Source: Elusimicrobia bacterium RIFOXYB2_FULL_49_7
GTDB lineage: Bacteria > Fibrobacterota > OXYB2-FULL-49-7
Direction of reading: 5' to 3'
Assembly (NCBI GenBank): GCA_001800515.1
Contig: MGVN01000157.1
Location: forward strand, 1-27,404
Length of the DNA stretch: 27,404 nucleotides
Within the stretch, counting starts at the first letter, position 1; each line of letters starts with the position of its first letter. Shown piece after piece: positions 18,501 to 27,404 of the stretch. Under the pieces are notes generated by a model. That model was not told the origin of the DNA. It made no database searches and saw only the letters and a list, made by a program, of their open reading frames with translations. The translations under genes were made by a program, and so were the position numbers.

Positions 18501-21500
18501 CGAATAAAGGAATCGTTGATCTGCGCCATGGTCAGTAAGTCGAACCAGGGATCTGCCAACACATAGGAAATGGAATCAACGAAACGGGGTTTTCCGGGTG
18601 TAAAGTCGTCTGTTAACAGGGCAAAGGAGACATAATGCATTTTATTCAAATAGATCTGCTCACCGACCATTCCGATCTTGACAGGCAGTGTGGATGCCAA
18701 CCCGAAGTTAGTGGCAATGAACGTGGTATCTGACAAGCCTCGTCCGGAACGGTTGTTTGTCCCGTTGATGATGTCTCGGGTGATATCTTCATTACTGAAA
18801 ATATTGGTATCAATGATACCGGTATCACTGACTAATAAAAGACCGTTTTTGAGATAAGCGTCTTGGGCGATGAGGTCGGACGGGTCCTGATTGTTCAGGA
18901 GATGATAGTCCACATAAAATGCCGTATCGCTCAAGGGACCCATGGACAGACTTTCCACCGGCGCGTTCGGCACCGTCAAAGTAATCGTATCACGCGCCAA
19001 AGCATGCGTATCTTTAACGGCAAAGTATTGGTTGGCCGGTGCAATGACCAGATAATACGTCTTGTTGGAGATGACCGGATTTTGCGGGTCAATATTGCCG
19101 GCCCAAATCAAACTATCTTTGGAAAGCACCTCGCCCGTATCGGCTGCCGGTATCCATACATAAGGCTCACTTGCATTGGTCTTATATCCGAATAAAATGG
19201 TCAGACTGTCATAGCCGGACTTGAGATTTGTCAATGTCCCGTTCGGGTCTGACCAATCCAGCCGTATCGTTCTGGAATTGACCGCGGTTGCGGAAAGACT
19301 CAATTCGTTTTGAGGGCCCTCTTCAGGGGAATCCGGAGTACTTACCGTATCCCACGGACCGCTGGTTAGCGTACTGATGGGAGAGGTGGACCAGACGGTA
19401 TCGCTTGTTCCGTTGTACGCTGCGATCAGATAGGTCCGCTCAAAATAGAGGTTCTGCAAATAGAGTTCCCCCTCCACTTGGTCCGGGGACGATTTGACAT
19501 TGTAAAAGGGAAGTTTACCGAAAAGGCCGTCCCCATAAGAGGTTGGTGGAACTAACATGTCGCCCTGTGAGGGAATCCTATAAAGCAAAAGAATATGCTC
19601 CGGGCTGTCGCTGACTTCACCTGTCCAGGTCCAATGAACCCTAACAGTAGCAGAAGTGGGGTTGGGTACATCGGCGTCCAATACCAATTGATTAGACACT
19701 GCGCACGGCGGCTGAAGGGAACCTGCTTGGGCCGTAGCCACCGCATCGGAATATCGATTGATGTATTTGGGTGCAAGCGGAACCTCATTTACCAAGAAGG
19801 CGGAAAAATAATAACGGGTTAAACAATTGACTCCTCCCAAGGAAACATTGTTGACACCCAAATGGGTAGGGTCAATTTTAAAACCGCCCAGACGATTTCC
19901 GGTAATGCTGCTCCCGGAACGGACAGGATAAGTCCCATCGGTCCGGTAATAGAGGACAAGGCTGTCATAACGAATCATGGTGTCGACACCGAGATTATAC
20001 GCTTGGTAACTGCTGACATTAAAGGATATTTTGACGGAATCCGCTGCCTTCATGACTGTCATGGCAAAACCTTTAATGCTGTCGCCAACTGGACGTGTCA
20101 CCAGTGTGGAATCAAAGGGTGTGACGATTTTAAGGGCGCTGACTCCTAATGCGACAGTACCCCAGTTGCCGAACTTGTTTTTTGGAGAACCGAGGACATA
20201 ATAAGGAGTTCGATGAACAAGCGTATCTTTTCGGACCAGGAGATACATATTTGAAGAATCAACCCAGAAGGTGGGGTGACCCTGATCGACAATGGCATTG
20301 AAATTGGTGGTATCCGAATACCCATCTCGGGCGGGCAGCACCCATATCCCAACGCCTTCTATGTCATCCCCATCAATGGTTTCCGGATGATCATCAACGG
20401 AGAATTCCGAGGGAATAGAGACGGTCAAGACATTGAAGCCACTGTCCTGAATGTCCCAACTGAAGTTGTTTAGTGGACGGGTCGCATTGGAGGGAGTGGT
20501 GCCGGAATCCAAAAGATTGTTGACTGCCAGAGACCATTGCATGGCACTGTCCCGTGCAAAAGCACGAAAATAGTATTGATGACCCGGATAAATGCCTTTA
20601 CTGTTTGATGCGACCTCGGAAATGGAATCCTTCCCATTTAGAAAGGCGGGAGAATAAATGGTGTCTCCTAAAATATCCCGGTGAGGATCCGCCACATCGG
20701 CAAGAGAGGTGGACCACATGACTTTTAGCCACAGAGAATCTCTGTCACGCCCTGTGATTGTGTTCAGATTCTTGACTTTATATTGCAGATTGAGTTCCGG
20801 TTGGGTCGCGGTATTGGAAACCTGCAGCGTCAGACCGCTGACATCGGGCGGTGTGATGTCTTCGGGCGGCAAGGTCCGGGTTGAACAGGTGTTGACTCCT
20901 TCCGCAATACGTGAATAAAACCCTTCCAGACTCTGAATCGTCACGCTTAGAAAATAGGAGGTGTCCTGTAATAGCCCGCGCAATCCAACCACCTTTGTAT
21001 CACCGGTTATGCCGGTGATATTGACGATGGTATCCTTGAATCCTGTAAACGCATTGATTTCCGTACTGGGATCAAGAACATATCGGTCCGACGGCAGGGT
21101 TTGATGACGAACGAAAAGTTTGACACTGTCATGGGTGGCCGGCAACCCAGGAAGACTTGAAAATCCGGAGAGTGTCACTGTGAGGCTGTCAAATCGGGCG
21201 CGGCTGACCGTGGTCGCAGAAATATGCAGGACATTCGGCGGCGCCATATGTGTTGTTAACTTGCTCAAATGCTTGCGGACCGTATCCGCACGACAAAAAT
21301 TGCCGCTGGAATCTTGTGTTACCACCGCGCAAAAATAATCGGTATTCTGCGACAAGCCCGAATACTTGAGTATCGTACTGTCTAAATAGGTCGTGTCAGT
21401 ATAGGCGGCAATCACGGTATCAATAAAACTGAAGACCGTATCGTAAATTGAAGAATCATTCGCTGATATGGCATTGAAAAGCGTTGTCGTATCTGTCCCG

Positions 21501-24115
21501 AAATAAATCCAAAGCCGACTGATATCATGCTGAGAAATAGGAACCTGCATCCGCCATGAACCGTACAGATCATACCCGTAGGGAAACGGGGAACGCAGCC
21601 GGAAATGAATCGTGTCCGACCCTACATAAGTGGAATCGCAATAATAAGTTGATTCCGGCGGAAACTGATCGCGTACCGTAGCGATAGTACTGTTTAGCAA
21701 GGTGTCAATTGTTGTCCAGTTGACAAACCCGTTCGCCATCTTCTTGCCGGCCGCTATTGTGTAATAATAACGGGTTGAAAACAAATTGTGCGACCTGTAT
21801 GAAGCCGGTAAATTATCCAAATTAAACGCGGTGTCAGGAAAGTGGGTAATATCCATAACGTAACCGGTAGAATCCCGAAAAAGAATAAAGGTGTCCACCC
21901 CAACAAGAGCAGATTGACTATCAATGGAAATCGTAATATATTGAGCCGGTAGAGCAGGATCTGTTTCCGCTGACAGCGTTAAAGGATTGGCCGGGCCGGG
22001 CAGGCAGGCGCCTGGCGTACCTGATGCGGAACGGGGAATTTGGTAATAATCCGTGTGAAACGCAGAATCCAAGGCTGCACTCGGAATAGCTTTAGAATGA
22101 ATGCCGCGATTTGCATCCGGTTTGCAAAACGTAGAACGATAAAAAAGAGAGTCTGTAAAAACCGTATCCACATAGCCTGCTTCCCCAATTCGTTTAATAC
22201 AGCTTCTTAGATTGCCGACAGAAGGCGCCCGTAAAAAATTCGATGTCTGTGGAACAACGCAAGAGCCCTGATAAAGGTTATTAATGGATTGAAGCTTGGG
22301 GATGAAAACATAATTTGGATTATTGAAATACTCCCAATATTCCCGATGATTGAAAAAGGTATTGTGCGCAAAAATATACCCGCCGCTATAATCATCCGGA
22401 TAGGTCCTTGTGTTGCCTCTATAATAGCTGCTCTGAAGGCTGGAAAAGATATTATTTACAAAAGCGAAGTTATCTACATGGTTGTAGTAGCGAAAAGAAC
22501 TTATTTCCAATGTTCCGAATAGGTTGTCAAGAGAACGTTTGTGATAAGTAATCCATGGGGTGGAATCCATGCTGTAAAACAAGCTGTTCATGACTCGAAT
22601 ATTCGAGCATTGAATGAAGTGCGCAGGAAGAAGAAAAAATCTTTCGGAAGCCTGTTCTTCGGTTGACCGGAAAAGCGTTGTCACCTTTAACTTATTAAGC
22701 GTAATGTGCCCTACTTCCATGGGGTAGGTGTTAACAATGTTCGTTGCCTTGCTGGTGCTGGTACTGCCAAAAAAAGCGAAATAGTGAGAACCATAGCCTC
22801 CGCCAAGATCCACATCTGCAATAACAGCATAATCTTTAACCTCATTTCCATAGGATTCTATTGTCAACGAACGATCCCAGTCCGGAAAAATAAGACGATT
22901 CAAATGAGTGGAATTCGTATATTGATTGTTCGCTGTATCCGCATCCTTCCAGTGAGGTTGGTGAATGCCCGGCAACAACTTAATCACATAAGAACGAGAA
23001 GCCACGGCACGGGTATAATTGGGATCTCTACCGCTGGCCCCATAATCCTGCAACCGCGCATACTCATAGGTCACCGCCTTTTCATTCATGATCATTGCCG
23101 TAAATGCACGATCCATTGAATTGAACGGTTGACTCAGACTGCCGTCACGAGAACTTGCATCATCAAGCTTGTTCCCTGAAGGATTAATATAATAAGTCGT
23201 TACATTCATCGAAGCAGGTGCTTGAAGCGTGGTGCCAGACCCATTCCCGGTCCAGGAAAGCGTTATCAAGCCTGAAGAATTAATGGAAGCACTTAAACCC
23301 GAACGCGCACCCGAAGAATCCGTCATGATTGTATTCTGACGCGCATCATACCATTCCTCCCATGTCAAACCATTGTCCCAGGAAACCTGGGAAATAACCC
23401 GCCCACTGTCACTGATGTAAAATAAAAACAACTTATTCTGAAAATTCGGGTCTGCCAAAAGACGGTAATCCTGATTCCGGGAAAGTGTCTTTAAACAAGG
23501 AAGCGTCCGGAAAACAGCATTCACCTGCATGTCATTTCCGACAGGACATTGCTTTTCAACCAATACCACCATGTCCGTGTTAGAATAACCGTTTTCGTTT
23601 GTCACCTCTTTTACCTGGCAACGGATGCCGTTTACAACCAAATAATCAAATTTGTTGATATATCTCATGCTTGAAGAAATCTCACCTGTATGATTCGCTC
23701 CCTCTCCAAGATGAACGCGGATTAAGGTGTCAAATAAAGTAATAACCGGACTCATTCGCTCAAGTTTATATGAGTAAAATACCGTATCAGAACGAACTTC
23801 AATGGAATCATTAGAGCTGGGTGTCAGTGGCGCTTTTGCAGAAGTCCGAGGTTGATAGATGCTGTTGGGACAAAGACTGGAAACAATATCAGAAACACCG
23901 ATGTCAATGGTGGCATCAGTAGACAAAAAACGACTGCGATAATGCTTCACCAAATGGGTGTCACTCACTCCTCCGCTCGTTGATACATGATACAATGTGC
24001 TGTCACCGGCATTCCAATACACTGTGTGCTGAAATCCGTTTGAATTAACCGACACCTGGGCTTCTGTCAGACCCGCGAATATCAATACAAGCACTACAAG
24101 GGTATAAGATCGCAT
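15593..24115 (-). CDS. Giant secreted Asp-box / beta-helix / Fn3-like protein with T9SS-type C-terminus
   Basis: 2,840 residues from the chosen ATG at 24115. That Met starts a clear signal peptide (MRSYTLVVLVLIFAGLTEA|QVSV) and has GGGAG five bases upstream. An in-frame ATG at 24172 would add 19 charged residues before it and has a weaker site, so it was rejected. Order of parts: an Asp-box, SWDNGLTW (residues 245-252), as in sialidase/BNR-type blades; a beta-helix-like region (~305-700; 'TYYINPSG' entry, then 'NSLFYS', 'NNIFSS', 'HNTFFN' turns); three Fn3-like modules; then ~1,760 residues collinear with the giant protein at 3-10277, including LNTITGRDR, 'YLYPGDSLIVPV' and the terminal NFPNPFNP (15869-15892) with a FlgD-like Ig fold and basic end. 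This is T9SS type A cargo architecture, so surface export is likely. Function is unknown; adhesion or matrix binding would fit. It lies 70 bp after the upstream gene and is probably co-transcribed with it. Confidence 0.93.
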   Translation of the reverse strand: MRSYTLVVLVLIFAGLTEAQVSVNSNGFQHTVYWNAGDSTLYHVSTSGGVSDTHLVKHYRSRFLSTDATIDIGVSDIVSSLCPNSIYQPRTSAKAPLTPSSNDSIEVRSDTVFYSYKLERMSPVITLFDTLIRVHLGEGANHTGEISSSMRYINKFDYLVVNGIRCQVKEVTNENGYSNTDMVVLVEKQCPVGNDMQVNAVFRTLPCLKTLSRNQDYRLLADPNFQNKLFLFYISDSGRVISQVSWDNGLTWEEWYDARQNTIMTDSSGARSGLSASINSSGLITLSWTGNGSGTTLQAPASMNVTTYYINPSGNKLDDASSRDGSLSQPFNSMDRAFTAMIMNEKAVTYEYARLQDYGASGRDPNYTRAVASRSYVIKLLPGIHQPHWKDADTANNQYTNSTHLNRLIFPDWDRSLTIESYGNEVKDYAVIADVDLGGGYGSHYFAFFGSTSTSKATNIVNTYPMEVGHITLNKLKVTTLFRSTEEQASERFFLLPAHFIQCSNIRVMNSLFYSMDSTPWITYHKRSLDNLFGTLEISSFRYYNHVDNFAFVNNIFSSLQSSYYRGNTRTYPDDYSGGYIFAHNTFFNHREYWEYFNNPNYVFIPKLQSINNLYQGSCVVPQTSNFLRAPSVGNLRSCIKRIGEAGYVDTVFTDSLFYRSTFCKPDANRGIHSKAIPSAALDSAFHTDYYQIPRSASGTPGACLPGPANPLTLSAETDPALPAQYITISIDSQSALVGVDTFILFRDSTGYVMDITHFPDTAFNLDNLPASYRSHNLFSTRYYYTIAAGKKMANGFVNWTTIDTLLNSTIATVRDQFPPESTYYCDSTYVGSDTIHFRLRSPFPYGYDLYGSWRMQVPISQHDISRLWIYFGTDTTTLFNAISANDSSIYDTVFSFIDTVIAAYTDTTYLDSTILKYSGLSQNTDYFCAVVTQDSSGNFCRADTVRKHLSKLTTHMAPPNVLHISATTVSRARFDSLTVTLSGFSSLPGLPATHDSVKLFVRHQTLPSDRYVLDPSTEINAFTGFKDTIVNITGITGDTKVVGLRGLLQDTSYFLSVTIQSLEGFYSRIAEGVNTCSTRTLPPEDITPPDVSGLTLQVSNTATQPELNLQYKVKNLNTITGRDRDSLWLKVMWSTSLADVADPHRDILGDTIYSPAFLNGKDSISEVASNSKGIYPGHQYYFRAFARDSAMQWSLAVNNLLDSGTTPSNATRPLNNFSWDIQDSGFNVLTVSIPSEFSVDDHPETIDGDDIEGVGIWVLPARDGYSDTTNFNAIVDQGHPTFWVDSSNMYLLVRKDTLVHRTPYYVLGSPKNKFGNWGTVALGVSALKIVTPFDSTLVTRPVGDSIKGFAMTVMKAADSVKISFNVSSYQAYNLGVDTMIRYDSLVLYYRTDGTYPVRSGSSITGNRLGGFKIDPTHLGVNNVSLGGVNCLTRYYFSAFLVNEVPLAPKYINRYSDAVATAQAGSLQPPCAVSNQLVLDADVPNPTSATVRVHWTWTGEVSDSPEHILLLYRIPSQGDMLVPPTSYGDGLFGKLPFYNVKSSPDQVEGELYLQNLYFERTYLIAAYNGTSDTVWSTSPISTLTSGPWDTVSTPDSPEEGPQNELSLSATAVNSRTIRLDWSDPNGTLTNLKSGYDSLTILFGYKTNASEPYVWIPAADTGEVLSKDSLIWAGNIDPQNPVISNKTYYLVIAPANQYFAVKDTHALARDTITLTVPNAPVESLSMGPLSDTAFYVDYHLLNNQDPSDLIAQDAYLKNGLLLVSDTGIIDTNIFSNEDITRDIINGTNNRSGRGLSDTTFIATNFGLASTLPVKIGMVGEQIYLNKMHYVSFALLTDDFTPGKPRFVDSISYVLADPWFDLLTMAQINDSFIRVTFRANDAVDPELALKIQYTLNDTALTTSLRDFQSGNFRSGYYSDVYNTHIVPESTYTAYIRITSASLFYDASNTRRSLANTDTNTLSIAFSLSDQMGPVPAASDTLYKRSLIVDARPPSPANHSLKVVLNVDAPNQILHIMAISDTTELDTIRLSRTDPQNLDSIIVVTSDTTRITVANTYGAYMRFLDRFQNHYDTTYFLPGWNPGDNQGEVILPGESQSYNNGDFIISLPILTYSDTVRSLVEALRTDTVRYYSSVFAFPTATFNTLVSNGLSYANPGGYAIAVSFPKADDLSMWEKGITLSFVVDTTLPGFDPELVAVYKWNKLNGTIEYVGGEYDAVQNKLVIANQTFPGVTDIANATTSDSVFYFVSIDTAKVRIDGSGSTLTLNSSSDSLYLRFQATDNTVNLTAEVKLLAYNEGTGFVDLFSQSLSHQTQVSLDTAISIGNLVSDEAIKQGIFAAFWVTDRNSNNRTYRQYRYMRCTKTFDSVQVTYRDVDNQYQLLSLPYDLPEENRDILYVMKDYSKGIYDRERFRLFKKDTATASGIIEFHPSTKGKEGVEADPAFKVKSGESFFMIAREFGDKEIPLNILSATTPQINVPNKGFLLKHATIEGWYLCAAPFLGEVSLTAMKNVSVTGSTRPALDVRLFIINDSIPTLPSWEPVYSQSLLATDYAQGFAVYLYPGDSLIVPVVSNPDLLNYDPYASKSISDNTGWSLLVSLKDKTGQVIDKFNEVGISGNAWSLPDLPSLNKNLSFGILSEKNTLLCRAMKKDEHQGKIWTLFLNNKAEKASDYSFALSRLESLPEGWQVWVDDPSRGYASNLTGIKGNYGLYAPKGSSQSLKLVVGDKDFIAANITRTEPVNFLLAQNFPNPFNPMTTILYEVKDFTKGSFISETHVSLKLYNLRGQLVRTLVNDVANPGYKQILWNGHDDHGKLVASGIYLYRISIKGPNNKEIFTKTKQMIMTK

Positions 24116-24120
24116 AAATT

Positions 24121-24125
24121 CTCCC
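24121..24125 (-). promoter_or_regulatory. Ribosome-binding site selecting the 24115 start
   Basis: On the minus strand GGGAG is followed by AATTT and the ATG at 24115. Together with the signal peptide that begins there, it rules in favour of this start over the in-frame ATG 57 bases upstream. Confidence 0.8.
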
Positions 24126-24185
24126 GGTTTTTTAGTAAAGGCGCGTGACAGCTCTTTCCATTTCCAAATCATTTTCTTTGACTCT

Positions 24186-27100
24186 CTATCTTCCCATGAT
24201 TAGTTTAAGATCAACACTTTCCGGCTTATTTACCTGATTATCCACCAATACTTTGACCAGATAACCGCCCGGAGCGACCATTCTGCCCTTATTATTAAGC
24301 GCATTCCAGGCCGGGACTATGCCGCAGGGGGATCCGCTGCCGGATTGAATCAACAAATCATACCCGAGCCGATAGGTTTTAGAATAAGAACCATCTGTTT
24401 GTTGGAAAACGTCAGGTTCAATGGTGACCCCAAGGCAGGGATTCTTATCAGGAGAGGCCACCAGATTTCCAAGAAGATCAAAGATCTGCACTTGAATGTG
24501 AATCGGCTCAGGAGGACGTGTCGGGTCCGAATCTCCATAGGGATTGGTAATGGTTGGACCCCAATAGGGAAAAAGAGGCTGATTGCCGGTCCATGTGAAA
24601 TTAACGGCATCGGTCACCTTTGATTCCGTAATTTTTGCCACATCACAAATAGCGCCATTTAAAGTAATACCCGTGGTAATTGGGACCCACTTATTTTTTG
24701 CTTCATTACCGCAATTTTCAGATGCTGAAACATCGTATACTTGACGATCTGCCGGCTGTTGAGGTAGGGCCAGATGAATTGCGTTACCGGCAGCCGAAAG
24801 AAGCTCAATGGCAGAGGCTGTGTCAGCTAGATATAGGGTGTAACAGACCATTTGCTGGGTGTTGCCATCAATATAGTTGCTGGTTTCATATTTATTGGCA
24901 TACATTTTTGTCGTAAGACATACCGCGGAATCTACAATGAAATGATCCGCCATGAAGTCTGTTCTTTCCGGGCCGACCGGATTTGCTTTTCTGACGCCAA
25001 AGGCCAAAATGTGGCGGAAATTAGATAAGGTTGAACGGACGTTTGGAAAAGATTTGACCGGTTCGCTGAAATAAATTTCGAGTTTGTTTGCCGTATTATC
25101 GCATCGGTTGTCGTAGTAGAGAGCTTTGCTGATAACCGGATCCGCAGAGTCAACGGAAACGGAAGCACCGAATGTGTAGGTGTCGGCTGAACCAAAGGTG
25201 ATGCCGGCCGGATTTTGGGTTTCGACAATATTATTGTTGATGACAATCGAAGGCAGGAAACCTGTTTCCAGGCATTCCACAAAGGCGCGGCGTTCAAAAT
25301 TATTCCGAATAAGAAATGACGGTTTTAGCCAGAGACGGTAGCGGCTGTGCGTAGAATCGGTTGACGTGTTTGTTTTCCCGTCAATTGGAACAATTGAATA
25401 AAGGGAGGCCGATGCTGCGCCCTTATTAAATAGTCCGTGCCAGACGATTTCCTGGCTATCTATCAGTGCATAAGAAATCCGATTGAGAGCACTAAGAGAG
25501 AGATAAACCTCGCTTGATAGAGTAATGTCAAGATAGTCGAGATAGCCGTCTTGATAGGGGAAATAGCCTCTGTTTCTCAAGGTGTCGAGCTTGGTTGCAT
25601 TGTCAAGGGAGATGGCGGTTGAAAGCCCAAGATCAGACAATATCTGATTAACGGTCAAACCCGTAGTAATGGACGTATCTGCTATCCATTCATGTGTAAT
25701 GATACGGGATATTCTTGCGGTCGCAAAAATAGAAAGATGAAAGGAATCCTTTATGGTAGAAGAATAATTGGCCAGGATACGACCCGAAGCGCTGATAGAA
25801 GGCGCATAATAAGTCAACCGGTAGAGGTTTGGACGGAAAGCTGCGCTGGAGGTGTCCAGGGTACCAAGAGCGGACCAAGTGATATTAATTAAAACGGCGG
25901 GGTCATTAATTCGGTTGCCATACGAGTCAAAAAGAAGGGCTTCATAGTAACCGGTCGAGGCGTTTAACCCTAACGTATCTGCAATGAGATCTATGCTACT
26001 GCCTTGTTTGACAATAGAAAGGTTGTTTGCGGCGCCCGGATAAACGGTAAAGGTATCTGCATAATAAAGGGTTTCGCCAATGGCTGTGATAAGAGCCACC
26101 TTTACCCATGAGGTGCCGGCCAGCAAGGATTTAATTGAATCTATGGAGATTCCTTGGCCAAATGTAATGGGAAACTCCGAATAATAAACACTATCAAAAC
26201 CGTCTTCAAAGCCGTTTCCCCAATCTACGGCAACAGTCGTATCGCTGGCCCAAACCAATATTTTTTGCGGGAAAAGAGCCGGATCCGTGACCGTATCTCC
26301 GTTCGCATCGATTAGGACAATCGAAAAGGGCTCTGTTTCGCCGGCAACAATCGTGCTGGGAAGTGTCATCAGTATGTTCGAGGGATAGCCCGGCTTAACC
26401 CGAAAAAGCACTGTATCCCGGAAAAAGGTACCGCCGTAATCGTATTCCGCAATCAGCGTATCCAGATCCACGGCATATCTCGGCGACAGCTCAACCACAA
26501 AACCGGTCTTCCCTGGATCCGTTAAAAAAGGTGCCGTATTGGTGACAGACCAGACTACATTCTGATTTTCCTCGTATTCCGTTGGGAAGCTTAAAGATTG
26601 ACCCAGCTTATGACTATAAGCCGCAAACCGGGGACGATCCGTATTTGCCCGGAGTTCCACAACGCGATCGCTTGGCAAGTCGGTAGAGAAGGTATAAACC
26701 GTACCGGAGGTGTCCCGGATTTCTCCGCTTTGTACGCGAATGGTGATTCCGTCAAATCCGATGGCTGTCATAATAATCGTTAAACTGTCTTTTATTGGAT
26801 TTGAGAGGGTGATACCGCCGACGACCTCTCCTGTTGGAACAACACCATAAAGCTTATAAGTTAGATTTCTGACTTGCAGACGAGTGACAACACAAGGAGT
26901 GCCGGTTGCCGTAATCGAGATGTTGGCATCATAACCTGCATCCGGGACAGACCAGGTTATTGTTCCGGAAAAGGGGATGTAATTGCCGAATTGATCCCGT
27001 ACCACGGCATGTGCTTGATCAGCGGAGATAGTAGGATCCAGGATGATTTGTGTCTTTTCAGGAAGAGAGCCCGTATTGTCGTTAATAATGCCCGGTTGCG

Positions 27101-27404
27101 ACTCAAGACTCAGACGGCGTTCCGAACCGTAACTCCAGACAATGGTCAGGGTTTGTGTTCCGGTGGCGCCGCTTAAAGAAATGTTGTCGGTCCGAGGAGC
27201 CAGGGTATTGTTATAGGTCAATTGAGAATTATCCGTACGGGAAAACGAGCGGCCGATGATGCTGCTGTTGACGATCCAGTCTGCTTGAGCGTCAAGACCG
27301 ATATAGGTGGCGGCTCCGTTATTAACACTGAAAACAAGGGCATAGAGCGTTAGGTTGATAGTATCATTTGGAGCCAAGGTATAACGAGAAAGGGTGTCAT
27401 AATA
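24186..27404 (-). CDS. Large exported Ig/invasin-like multidomain protein with FlgD-like C-terminus (5' end off window)
   Basis: The frame is open to the right edge, giving 1,072 residues of its C-terminal part; the start and signal peptide are outside. The visible part holds repeated beta-sandwich-like modules of Big-1/invasin type, recognised by 'AVVRDQFGNYI', 'IVLIDANGDTV' and 'ALLFDSYGNRI' strands (roughly 26900, 26300 and 25900). Next come two acidic segments, 'YQDGYLDYLDITL' (~25550) and 'ANKLEIYFSEPV' (~25080), of a kind seen in Fibrobacterota-type surface proteins. The end (24189-~24520) is a FlgD-like fold ('QIFDLLGNLV', 'NNKGRMVAPGGYLVK'). Unlike the two giant neighbours it lacks the FPNPFNP motif. 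It precedes the giant gene on the same strand by 70 bp without a visible terminator, suggesting one operon. Precise function is not recognised; an exported surface or adhesive protein is the most likely role. Confidence 0.9.
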   Translation of the reverse strand, partial: YYDTLSRYTLAPNDTINLTLYALVFSVNNGAATYIGLDAQADWIVNSSIIGRSFSRTDNSQLTYNNTLAPRTDNISLSGATGTQTLTIVWSYGSERRLSLESQPGIINDNTGSLPEKTQIILDPTISADQAHAVVRDQFGNYIPFSGTITWSVPDAGYDANISITATGTPCVVTRLQVRNLTYKLYGVVPTGEVVGGITLSNPIKDSLTIIMTAIGFDGITIRVQSGEIRDTSGTVYTFSTDLPSDRVVELRANTDRPRFAAYSHKLGQSLSFPTEYEENQNVVWSVTNTAPFLTDPGKTGFVVELSPRYAVDLDTLIAEYDYGGTFFRDTVLFRVKPGYPSNILMTLPSTIVAGETEPFSIVLIDANGDTVTDPALFPQKILVWASDTTVAVDWGNGFEDGFDSVYYSEFPITFGQGISIDSIKSLLAGTSWVKVALITAIGETLYYADTFTVYPGAANNLSIVKQGSSIDLIADTLGLNASTGYYEALLFDSYGNRINDPAVLINITWSALGTLDTSSAAFRPNLYRLTYYAPSISASGRILANYSSTIKDSFHLSIFATARISRIITHEWIADTSITTGLTVNQILSDLGLSTAISLDNATKLDTLRNRGYFPYQDGYLDYLDITLSSEVYLSLSALNRISYALIDSQEIVWHGLFNKGAASASLYSIVPIDGKTNTSTDSTHSRYRLWLKPSFLIRNNFERRAFVECLETGFLPSIVINNNIVETQNPAGITFGSADTYTFGASVSVDSADPVISKALYYDNRCDNTANKLEIYFSEPVKSFPNVRSTLSNFRHILAFGVRKANPVGPERTDFMADHFIVDSAVCLTTKMYANKYETSNYIDGNTQQMVCYTLYLADTASAIELLSAAGNAIHLALPQQPADRQVYDVSASENCGNEAKNKWVPITTGITLNGAICDVAKITESKVTDAVNFTWTGNQPLFPYWGPTITNPYGDSDPTRPPEPIHIQVQIFDLLGNLVASPDKNPCLGVTIEPDVFQQTDGSYSKTYRLGYDLLIQSGSGSPCGIVPAWNALNNKGRMVAPGGYLVKVLVDNQVNKPESVDLKLIMGR

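Noticed and set aside
24116..24172. In-frame upstream start (ATG at 24172) adding 19 residues to the minus-strand giant protein
   Set aside because: It would place charged residues before the signal peptide, and its upstream sequence is weaker than the GGGAG five bases before 24115.
1..27404. Insertion sequences, CRISPR arrays, tRNA or rRNA genes
   Set aside because: No transposase-like frames, regularly spaced short repeats or RNA-gene sequences were recognised; gaps between genes total only about 330 bp.

Overview
The window suggests an uncultivated or little-studied bacterium of the FCB group (Fibrobacterota, Bacteroidota relatives and neighbouring candidate phyla). The best evidence is two giant secreted proteins whose C-termini carry the NFPNPFNP motif followed by a FlgD-like Ig fold, the arrangement seen in type IX secretion (T9SS) sorting domains of these phyla. 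Signal peptides, outer-membrane barrels and a Wzi-like protein show a Gram-negative envelope. The phylum is an inference; no rRNA or other marker gene is present. A small YjfB-like gene behind a sigma28-type promoter suggests the cell is flagellated.

Layout. (1) 3-10277, plus strand: the 3' part of a giant gene, at least 3,424 residues, entering from the left edge: beta-helix, about 19 fibronectin-III-like modules, T9SS-type C-terminus. (2) 10287-11918, minus: Wzi-like outer-membrane protein, convergent with gene 1 and only 9 bp from it. (3) 11954-14242, plus: SppA-type peptidase with an added N-terminal barrel-like domain, divergent from gene 2 across 35 bp. (4) 14262-14441, minus: a 59-residue YjfB-like motility protein with a clear ribosome-binding site and a sigma28-like promoter. 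(5) 14547-15503, plus: ThiL, thiamine-monophosphate kinase. (6) 15531-15573: a perfect bidirectional terminator. (7) 15593-24115, minus: a second giant protein (2,840 residues), a paralogue of gene 1. (8) 24186-27404, minus: the 3' part of a third large surface protein, with Ig/invasin-like modules and a FlgD-like C-terminus, probably co-transcribed with gene 7. The window is almost entirely coding; no gap between genes exceeds about 105 bp. No tRNA, rRNA, CRISPR array or insertion sequence was seen.

How it fits together. About 22 kb of the 27 kb encodes three very large exported proteins, and the short genes in the middle include two envelope functions (Wzi-like, SppA-like) plus two apparently unrelated genes (thiL, yjfB-like). 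The two giant paralogues point towards each other. Their C-terminal ~1,700 residues are collinear, and they differ mainly in how many fibronectin-III-like modules lie before that point. A role in adhesion or as a surface matrix is plausible but cannot be shown from sequence. The items most worth following are the module expansion, the strong G+T bias at the 5' end of gene 1, the sigma28/YjfB unit and the barrel-SppA fusion.
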